Assembly (NCBI GenBank): GCA_007130265.1
Contig: SLST01000244.1
Location: forward strand, 1-13,453
Reading direction: 5' to 3'
DNA length: 13,453 bases
Source of the DNA: Spirochaetales bacterium
Lineage (GTDB): Bacteria; Spirochaetota; Spirochaetia; DSM-27196; SLST01
The notes below the pieces were generated by a model, which worked only from the letters and a program-made list of their open reading frames with translations, made no database searches and was not told the origin of the DNA. Shown piece by piece: positions 7,872 to 13,453 of the stretch. The translations under genes were made by a program, and so were the position numbers. Each line of letters opens with the position of its first letter. Within the stretch, counting starts at the first letter, position 1.

Positions 7872-9914
7872 TTACTCGACGACCGTGAACTGCTGCGGCA
7901 GTGTCCGGCCCTCGGTTCGGTACAGCGCGATGTTGGGCTGGTTCACCGGGACGTTGCGTATCCGATTGCTGATCACGGCAAAACTTGGGATCTCCGCGGG
8001 GCCCAGACCAATCGCCTGGATGTTGTCGACGCGGATCTGGGCCATCTCACCCATGATCTCCCTGAGTCGGTCGATCTCGCCGCCGGCGAGCGCTATCTCC
8101 TCGTAAAGCTCCTGGAGACGCTTCGCGTACGGCGGAGGCTCAACGCCGCGTTCACCATCGCTGATGTACCAGGTCCCCCACAACGGGCCGGAGGAGTAGA
8201 TGTTGCCGCGTCGGCCGGTGACCGGCGCGAAGTAGATCGCCTCGAAGTCGGGCCTGATCGCGTTGCCGATGCCCCATGCCCCGGAGAACTCATAGTTATT
8301 GGAGAACTCTCGCTCTTCATAGAGCCCGCGCTCCACCTGGTCGATGCGCGTTCTGATTCCCACATCCTCCCAGTACTGCTTTGCCATCTCCAGCATGTCG
8401 CTCGACGTCGTGGTCATCGCGGTTATCGTGATCTGAAACCTGTTTCCGTCAGGGCCGAGCCGGAAACCATCACCGTCACGCGCGGCCATCCCAACCTCGT
8501 CCAGCAGCTGGTTCGCCCGGTCGGGATCGTACTCGCTGTACGCGTACGCCAGCTCTTCGTCGTAGAACGGGCTGCCCGGCAAATACCCCTCAGGATTGCG
8601 CGGGGTGCCCAGACCGGCAAAGAGCAGTTCATTCACCTCTTCCCGGTTGATCGCGTGCGAGAGCGCAATCTTGAACTCCTGGGTGTCGAACAGTTCCCGC
8701 TTCAGCGGGTCCTCGACTGTGTGGTTCGGCCGAAGCGCCAGCGCCGTGACGGAATCGGACGTATACCGACCAACGCGATACCCACCGCGCTGCTCGTTTT
8801 CCCGCAGGAGCGAGTAGTTGTCGAAGGCGATATGACGAAGCTGGAAGTCGAGCTCGCCGGCGACTGCCCGGGCGTTGAGGACTTCCGCATCGTCCAGTCG
8901 CTGGTAGAGGACGTTGTCTATATAAGGCAGCTGATTACCCTCGGTATCTACCTTCCAGTAGTACGGATTCCGTTCCAGGCGGAAGGTCGATGCGCTGCCC
9001 GTATTGACTGGACGCCAGGCGAAGACGACCGGCAGCTCAGGATTGCGCTGCCACCCGTTACTGTCGTCAAACTTCTGCTGGAACAGCGCGACCCAGTCGT
9101 CCACACCGGCATCGGCCGCCATCCGATCGAGCTCGCTCTGCGGAGTGTGATTGGGATGGAAGGGCTTCAAATAGTGTGAAGGGGCAATCATCGTATACGG
9201 CCCCCAGGTCGCCCGCTGGACGAGGAATTGCTGCGCGGCGGGAATAGCGAAGTCGATTCTCACGGTGTACGTGTCCAACTTCTGAACCCGTATGCGCTCG
9301 CCGCCAAATCTCAAATCGTCCCAGGGCTGCGGCGCAAGTCCGGCAAGCGGCTCGAAGAACTTCAGATCGTTCACGTAGAAGAGGACGTCGTCCGCGGTGA
9401 GCGGTGCACCGTCGGACCACTTCATCCCTTCTCGCAGGTTGAAGATCAGCGTATTTCCCCCGTCACGGATCTCCCAGCTCTTCGGAACGTTCGGAATCAG
9501 TTCGCCTGCCTCGTTAAAGGTTACGAATCGCTCACCGAGGAACTGACCCGGACCCCACTCGTCGGAGTACCCGAACCATGCCCGGTTCAGGTCCCCTCCG
9601 TAGGCGCCGATCTCATGCGTCGGCTGGACTACCATTGGATCTCTCGGTACCCGGTCTTCGACCGGCGGCAGTTCGCCTGCGGCAACTCGCTCAGCAAGAT
9701 CAGGCGCCTCGTTCAGAGACGGCAGCCTCTGTCCGGTTGCCTGCGTGTACACTTGCGGAGTCACGAATTGCCGCCACATCGCGTTCGGGTCCGGATCCCA
9801 CGTCACCGGCTCCACAGTCTCCGCTTCCCGCTCTCCTGTCGCGAACAGCGGCGCCGCGAAGACGAGCGCGAGTGCCAAAACAAGTGAAGACATCAGTATC
9901 AATCGTTTTCTCAT
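7872..9914 (-). CDS. ABC transporter solute-binding protein, family 5 (oligopeptide/oligosaccharide type)
   Basis: The product has 680 residues. A signal peptide (MRKR, then a hydrophobic stretch 5-24) ends at LFA|TGE near residue 25. There is no lipobox cysteine, so the mature protein is probably soluble in the periplasm. The SBP_bac_5 hallmark LREGMKWSDGAPLTADDV is at 160-177, and NPYYWKVDTEGNQLPYID at 316-333 is typical of a long-form subgroup. The ATG at 9914 is chosen because AAGGAG (9921-9926) sits 6 nt upstream and the signal peptide begins there; in-frame ATGs at 9920 and 9941 are weaker. It follows the importer genes but has its own leader and promoter, as expected for a binding protein made in excess. 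Family 5 proteins bind peptides, nickel or oligosaccharides; the surrounding glycan genes favour an oligosaccharide here, by inference. Confidence 0.93.
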   Translation of the reverse strand: MRKRLILMSSLVLALALVFAAPLFATGEREAETVEPVTWDPDPNAMWRQFVTPQVYTQATGQRLPSLNEAPDLAERVAAGELPPVEDRVPRDPMVVQPTHEIGAYGGDLNRAWFGYSDEWGPGQFLGERFVTFNEAGELIPNVPKSWEIRDGGNTLIFNLREGMKWSDGAPLTADDVLFYVNDLKFFEPLAGLAPQPWDDLRFGGERIRVQKLDTYTVRIDFAIPAAQQFLVQRATWGPYTMIAPSHYLKPFHPNHTPQSELDRMAADAGVDDWVALFQQKFDDSNGWQRNPELPVVFAWRPVNTGSASTFRLERNPYYWKVDTEGNQLPYIDNVLYQRLDDAEVLNARAVAGELDFQLRHIAFDNYSLLRENEQRGGYRVGRYTSDSVTALALRPNHTVEDPLKRELFDTQEFKIALSHAINREEVNELLFAGLGTPRNPEGYLPGSPFYDEELAYAYSEYDPDRANQLLDEVGMAARDGDGFRLGPDGNRFQITITAMTTTSSDMLEMAKQYWEDVGIRTRIDQVERGLYEEREFSNNYEFSGAWGIGNAIRPDFEAIYFAPVTGRRGNIYSSGPLWGTWYISDGERGVEPPPYAKRLQELYEEIALAGGEIDRLREIMGEMAQIRVDNIQAIGLGPAEIPSFAVISNRIRNVPVNQPNIALYRTEGRTLPQQFTVVE

Positions 9915-9920
9915 GGCCAT

Positions 9921-9926
9921 CTCCTT
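9921..9926 (-). promoter_or_regulatory. ribosome binding site of the solute-binding protein
   Basis: AAGGAG on the minus strand lies 6 nt before the ATG at 9914. It selects this start over in-frame upstream ATGs at 9920 and 9941, and places the signal peptide at the very N-terminus. Confidence 0.8.
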
Positions 9927-9982
9927 TTCGTTATGCTTCATGATGCTTCGCTGAATCACCTCCAGAGCACCATCTACAGAGA

Positions 9983-10011
9983 ATTGTCTCACGGCCCGAA
10001 GACCCGGTCAA
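9983..10011 (-). promoter_or_regulatory. sigma-70-like promoter of the solute-binding protein gene
   Basis: On the minus strand TTGACC (10006-10011) is followed after exactly 17 nt by GACAAT (9983-9988), giving 5/6 and 4/6 matches to the consensus. Transcription would begin near 9976, leaving a leader of about 60 nt. The -10 hexamer lies within GAGA-ATTG-TCTC (9979-9990), a small inverted repeat. This is the best promoter in the window and would let the binding protein be expressed independently of the membrane components. Confidence 0.6.
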
Positions 10012-10034
10012 CGCGAAGGAGCCGCACTTGTTTC

Positions 10035-10058
10035 GCCATATGATCCGTTCACTATGGC
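10035..10058. promoter_or_regulatory. candidate operator upstream of the solute-binding-protein promoter
   Basis: GCCATA (10035-10040) and TATGGC (10053-10058) are exact inverted arms separated by 12 nt, and flanking bases extend the symmetry imperfectly. The element ends 23 nt upstream of the -35 hexamer, a usual place for an activator site. No binding protein can be assigned from the sequence; the AraC-type regulator in this window is the obvious candidate. Confidence 0.4.
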
Positions 10059-10086
10059 AAATGACATCCAGGGTCGCTCACGTCAA

Positions 10087-10100
10087 GCGCCGACAGGCGC
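10087..10100 (-). terminator. weak hairpin after the second ATPase gene
   Basis: GCGCC-GACA-GGCGC forms a 5-bp GC-only stem 10 nt past the TAG at 10110-10112. On the minus strand only two U residues follow, so it is a poor intrinsic terminator. It may cause partial termination or stabilise the importer mRNA before the separately promoted binding-protein gene. Confidence 0.35.
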
Positions 10101-10109
10101 GATCAACGG

Positions 10110-11150
10110 CTAGATCGAGTGCTCTTCAGGGATTTCGTTGACGCCCGTCAACTCGAGCTCGTCGGAGAAGAGGCATGCATCGTACCTGTTGGTGTCGCCG
10201 TCGGGCTGACCCAGCTGAGGCTCTTCGGTGGAACAGATCTCCCGGGCGTAGGGGCACCTCGGATGAAAGTAGCACCCGGAGGGAGGGTTCGCGGGATTCG
10301 GAATCTCGCCTTCGAGGACGATCCGGGTCGCCTTCACATCGGGGTCGGCTTCGGGTACCGCCGAGAGCAGAGATTCGGTGTAGGGATGCCGTGGCGCGCG
10401 AAAGAGATCGTCGGTATCAGCAACCTCGACGAGTTTTCCCGCGTACATGACACCGACCCTGTCGCAGATGTGCTTGATCACACTCAGGTCGTGGGCGATA
10501 AAGAGATACGTGAGGTCGAACTGCGTCTGCAGATCGGTGAGCAGGTTCAGGATCTGCGCCTGAACCGAAACGTCGAGTGCCGAGACTGACTCATCGCATA
10601 CCAGGAATTGGGGATCGACGCTCAACGCCCTGGCAATGGCGATCCGCTGCCGCTGGCCGCCGCTGAACGCATGAGGATAGCGGTTGATGTGCTGTGCACG
10701 CAGGCCGACGCTCTCGAGCAGGTGAACAACCTTCTCGTCTATCTTCTTGGAGTTGTGCTCGCCGTGGATGACCATGGGTTCGGAGATAACCTCACGAACC
10801 GTCATCCGCGAGTTCAGCGACGAGTACGGGTCCTGAAACACGACCTGCAGTTCCTTGCGCAGAGGAACGAGCTTACGAGTGCGAAGGGAGCTCAGCTCGT
10901 GCGTCCGCCCGGACCGGTAATCGTGGAACGTCACCCGACCTGCGGTGGGTAGCCAAGCTCGGAGAATCGTCAGAGCCGTGGTGCTCTTACCGGAACCGCT
11001 CTCGCCCACGAGGCCGAAGACCTCGCCCTTTCTGATGGAAAACGATACGTCGTCGACGGCTCGCACGTGACCCACCGTGCGCCTGAAGAAGCCTTTGTCT
11101 ATGGGAAAATGCTTCTTGAGATTCTGTACTTCGATGATGGGCTCAGACAT
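10110..11150 (-). CDS. Opp/Dpp-type ABC importer ATPase (OppF/DppF subfamily)
   Basis: The product has 346 residues and is the second nucleotide-binding subunit of the importer, on the cytoplasmic face. Motifs in order: Walker A GESGSGKST (49-57), Q-loop Gln106, signature FSGGQ (162-166), Walker B FLVCDES (182-188) with catalytic Glu187, and switch His220. The C-terminal oligopeptide-type extension begins at HPYTESLL (255-262) and has Cys293, Cys299, Cys306 and Cys326, a spacing often seen in this subfamily. The residue after the Walker B glutamate is Ser188, where most relatives have proline. The ATG at 11150 overlaps the upstream ATPase gene by 8 bp (ATGTCTGA) and has GAGG 6 nt before it. 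A longer frame to 11357 is a read-back into the neighbour and is rejected. Confidence 0.93.
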   Translation of the reverse strand: MSEPIIEVQNLKKHFPIDKGFFRRTVGHVRAVDDVSFSIRKGEVFGLVGESGSGKSTTALTILRAWLPTAGRVTFHDYRSGRTHELSSLRTRKLVPLRKELQVVFQDPYSSLNSRMTVREVISEPMVIHGEHNSKKIDEKVVHLLESVGLRAQHINRYPHAFSGGQRQRIAIARALSVDPQFLVCDESVSALDVSVQAQILNLLTDLQTQFDLTYLFIAHDLSVIKHICDRVGVMYAGKLVEVADTDDLFRAPRHPYTESLLSAVPEADPDVKATRIVLEGEIPNPANPPSGCYFHPRCPYAREICSTEEPQLGQPDGDTNRYDACLFSDELELTGVNEIPEEHSI

Positions 11151-12183
11151 GCTCGGCCTCTGTGAAGGTCGCGGTCTTCGTCTCCTCGTACAGGAAGCAT
11201 CGCACCTCGTGACCGTCCGTGACTTCCGCGATCGCCGGTTCGGTCGCATCACAGAGACCGGCCATTGCCGCATCGCATCGCGTGTGATACGGGCATCCTT
11301 CCGGCACGCTGTACGGATCGGGGACCGAGCCGGAGATCGTCGCGAGTCGCGATCCACGTGGCCTCGTGACCTTGGGTATCGAGCGCAGAAGCGCTTTCGA
11401 GTACGGATGCAGCGGATCCTTGAACAGCTGCTGGGCGGTCCCTTGTTCCACCACCTTGCCCAGGTACATCACGGCCACTCGTTCCGCTACTTGCGCGATC
11501 ACGCCAAGATCGTGGGTGATCATGATCACCGACATCCTATACTCTTCGTGCAGCTCCATGATCAGGTCGAGGATCTGCGCCTGGATAGTCACATCCAGAG
11601 CGGTCGTCGGCTCATCCGCGATGAGGAGTTTTGGATGGCATGCCAACGCCATCGCGATCATCGCGCGTTGCCGCATGCCACCGGACAGCTGGTAGGGATA
11701 GGAGTCAAGGTGCCTGCGGGGCTGAGCGAGGCCGACGCGGTCGAGCAGGCGGACGGTCTCTTCCCTCGCCTCCGACTTCGTCATATCCTCGTGGAGGATC
11801 AGCACCTCTGCTATCTGATTCCCGAGCGTATAGACAGGGCAGAGAGCGGACATCGGTTCCTGGAAGATCATGCCTATCTCTCTGCCGCGAATCCGGCGTA
11901 GCAGCTTGGAGTCGTCTTTCGGTGCAACCAGATCGATGTACCCTGACTCGCCCGCAAGGTCGCTTCCAAAAAGGATCCTACCGTCGGCGATCTCCGCATT
12001 CTTCGCGAGGATCCGAAGTATGCTGCGCGCCGTCACACTCTTGCCGCACCCGCTCTCGCCCACGAGTCCGAGGATCTCACCCTTGCGGACATCGAAGGTG
12101 ACGCCGTCGGTCGCTCTTACGACACCGAAATCGGTGTGGAAATGTGTGGCAAGGTTCTGAACTCGCAGAAGTGTGTCGCTCAC
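11143..12183 (-). CDS. Opp/Dpp-type ABC importer ATPase (OppD/DppD subfamily)
   Basis: The product has 346 residues and is the first nucleotide-binding subunit. Walker A is GESGCGKS (42-49), the Q-loop glutamine is 108, the signature is LSGGM (166-170), Walker B is LLIADEP (186-192) followed by the TTALD D-loop, and the switch histidine is His224. The C-terminal extension has the usual HPYSKALL start (259-266) and four cysteines (297, 303, 311, 329), which in this subfamily can hold an iron-sulfur cluster. The start is a GTG at 12183 with AGGAG 6 nt upstream, 9 bp after the permease stop. It should pair with the OppF/DppF-type subunit as a heterodimer. The sequence gives no direct clue to substrate. 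Confidence 0.94.
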   Translation of the reverse strand: MSDTLLRVQNLATHFHTDFGVVRATDGVTFDVRKGEILGLVGESGCGKSVTARSILRILAKNAEIADGRILFGSDLAGESGYIDLVAPKDDSKLLRRIRGREIGMIFQEPMSALCPVYTLGNQIAEVLILHEDMTKSEAREETVRLLDRVGLAQPRRHLDSYPYQLSGGMRQRAMIAMALACHPKLLIADEPTTALDVTIQAQILDLIMELHEEYRMSVIMITHDLGVIAQVAERVAVMYLGKVVEQGTAQQLFKDPLHPYSKALLRSIPKVTRPRGSRLATISGSVPDPYSVPEGCPYHTRCDAAMAGLCDATEPAIAEVTDGHEVRCFLYEETKTATFTEAEHV

Positions 12184-12192
12184 GAATCTCTC

Positions 12193-13359
12193 CTAATGAC
12201 TGTACGGGTCGGCAGCATCCCGGAGACCATCCCCCACGAAGTTGAAAGCGATAACCGCGATGATCACTGCAACACCGGGAAGCAGAAGCCACGGGGCCTG
12301 CGCGACGGTTCGGATGTTCTGAGCGGTCTGCATGAGAACACCCCAGCTGATCGTGGGCGGCCTCAGCCCAATCCCCAGGAAGCTCAGCGCGGTCTCCGCA
12401 AGGATCATGCGCGGAATAGCGAGCGTCACCTCCGCGATGATATGGCTCGCGAACGACGGCACCATGTGCTTGAATATGAGCCTCGAGTTGGAGGCGCCGC
12501 TGAGGCGAGCGAGCTGAACGAAGTTCTCCGACCGCAACGAAAGGAACTTGCTCCGAACGACGCGTCCGAGGCCGGTCCAGGCGATCAGCGAGAGGATGAC
12601 CACGATCCCGATGTACACCTGCACCGGAGACCACTCCTGCGGGACCGCCGCGCTCAGCCCCATCCAGAGGGGAATACTGGGTAGACTGCGGAGCAGTTCC
12701 ATGAGACGTTGGATGATGTTGTCGATCCAACCTCCCACGAGGCCCGCGATACCTCCGATGACGATACCCAGGAACAGACTGACGGCGACACCAATGAGCC
12801 CGATCGACATGGAGATGCGACCGCCGTACAGAATGCGCGAGAACATGTCGCGGCCGAGGGTGTCTGCCCCCAGGAGGTAAACTCGCCCTTCTCTTACTCC
12901 AAAGAAATGGAGGTTCCCCCGGATACCGGCAAAGAGGTGGTACTCCTCGCCACGCTCGAAGAAAAAGATGGGATAACGCTGGGAAGTGTCCACCTCGTAT
13001 TCAAGCCGCAGCGTCTCCGGATTGCGCTCACGCGTGAAGCCGTACACGAAAGGGCGAAGATGAAGGCCCTCGTCGCTGATGAATCGCAGACGCTGCGGCG
13101 GCTGCAGCCTTCGGTCCGCGTCGAAACGCGTCGGCTCGTACGGCGCAAAGAACGGTGCGAATATCGTAACGACGTAGATGACTACGATGACGACGAGTGA
13201 CGCAGTCGCAACCCGGTGCTTCTTGAAGTTCAGCCAGACGAGCTGTCGAGTCGATGCGGTTGCTATGTCCAGCGTCTTGCGAGGCTGCTTCCCGGGAACG
13301 AGCCTCGCCACGAAGCGGGAAACAACGTTCGCCGATCCGCCGCCCGTTTCGTCACTCAT
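12193..13359 (-). CDS. Opp/Dpp-type ABC importer permease (OppC/DppC subfamily)
   Basis: The product has 388 residues, against roughly 300 for a typical DppC. A hydrophilic N-terminus (1-48) precedes the first membrane helix (about 52-72). Further helices lie near 184-208, 216-236, 246-265, 303-332 and 357-376. The EAA-type coupling loop is at about 276-301 (SENFVQLARLSGAS, then KHMVP). The extra length lies mainly in the periplasmic segment between the first two helices (about 75-165), which is rich in aromatic and charged residues and just precedes the conserved LGADTLGRDMFSR (163-175). The ATG at 13359 has AAGGA 6 nt upstream and overlaps the preceding permease gene by 8 bp (ATGAGTGA), suggesting translational coupling. 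An upstream in-frame start at 13416 is rejected because it lies inside the preceding gene. Confidence 0.93.
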   Translation of the reverse strand: MSDETGGGSANVVSRFVARLVPGKQPRKTLDIATASTRQLVWLNFKKHRVATASLVVIVVIYVVTIFAPFFAPYEPTRFDADRRLQPPQRLRFISDEGLHLRPFVYGFTRERNPETLRLEYEVDTSQRYPIFFFERGEEYHLFAGIRGNLHFFGVREGRVYLLGADTLGRDMFSRILYGGRISMSIGLIGVAVSLFLGIVIGGIAGLVGGWIDNIIQRLMELLRSLPSIPLWMGLSAAVPQEWSPVQVYIGIVVILSLIAWTGLGRVVRSKFLSLRSENFVQLARLSGASNSRLIFKHMVPSFASHIIAEVTLAIPRMILAETALSFLGIGLRPPTISWGVLMQTAQNIRTVAQAPWLLLPGVAVIIAVIAFNFVGDGLRDAADPYSH

Positions 13360-13453
13360 AGGCAATCCTTGGATCGATCCATGCGAGGAGAATGTCCGAC
13401 ACAAGGGTCCCGACAACGGTCAACGTGCTCAGCAGGAGCACGAAGGTGCCCGC
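13352..13453 (-). CDS. Opp/Dpp-type ABC importer permease (OppB/DppB subfamily), C-terminal 33 residues only
   Basis: The minus strand is open from the right edge to a TGA at 13352-13354. The 33 visible residues include a hydrophobic helix and then the ending GTLVSDILLAWIDPRIAYE, which is the highly conserved C-terminus of OppB/DppB permeases. It overlaps the next permease gene by 8 bp. The rest of the gene and the operon promoter lie beyond the window. With the C permease and two ATPases it completes a standard importer core. Confidence 0.88.
   Translation of the reverse strand, partial: AGTFVLLLSTLTVVGTLVSDILLAWIDPRIAYE

Noticed and set aside
7827..9179. 450-codon plus-strand open frame opposite the solute-binding protein
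   Set aside because: The minus-strand gene carries a signal peptide and SBP_bac_5 motifs. The plus-strand frame has no domain features and is a GC-rich shadow.
7872..13453. Naming the transporter as a dipeptide importer
   Set aside because: The family assignment is sound, but family-5 importers also carry oligosaccharides and nickel, and no peptidase gene is nearby. The substrate is left open.

Overview
The window looks like part of a carbohydrate-utilisation locus from a GC-rich bacterium, most plausibly a spirochaete. That assignment rests mainly on the solute-binding protein. Its export signal ends in an 'LFATGERE' stretch with no lipobox cysteine, a style common in Spirochaetales binding proteins. 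This is inference; no rRNA or other marker gene is present. Coding density is very high and no tRNA, rRNA, CRISPR array, insertion sequence or large repeat was seen.

Layout from left to right. (1) Positions 1-5654 hold three minus-strand genes read right to left: a 622-residue unassigned TIM-barrel glycosidase-like protein, an 885-residue YetA/PcRGLX-like (rhamnogalacturonan-lyase-like) protein, and the first 361 residues of an alpha/alpha-toroid-like protein that runs off the left edge. None has a signal peptide. (2) A 152-bp divergent intergenic region contains an exact 6-1-6 palindrome. (3) Positions 5807-7794 hold two plus-strand genes: a uroporphyrinogen-decarboxylase-like (URO-D superfamily) protein and an AraC-family regulator with a cupin sensor domain, 14 bp apart. 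(4) A 77-bp convergent gap contains two hairpins. (5) Positions 7872-13453 hold a minus-strand Opp/Dpp-type ABC importer, in transcription order: permease B (only its last 33 residues), permease C, ATPase D, ATPase F, then the solute-binding protein, which has its own leader with a good sigma-70-like promoter and an inverted repeat.

Proposed joint working (inference): the importer brings an oligosaccharide, probably uronate- or rhamnose-containing, through the inner membrane. The three signal-less enzymes cleave it in the cytoplasm. The AraC/cupin protein senses an intermediate and controls the two divergent operons. The URO-D-like protein has an unknown step in the pathway. It lacks the His-x-Cys zinc motif of corrinoid methyltransferases and the N-terminal signature of true HemE.

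The most notable parts are the unassigned glycosidase-like protein, the degenerate URO-D-like enzyme tied to a glycan regulator, and the intracellular enzyme triad. The substrate cannot be read from the sequence.
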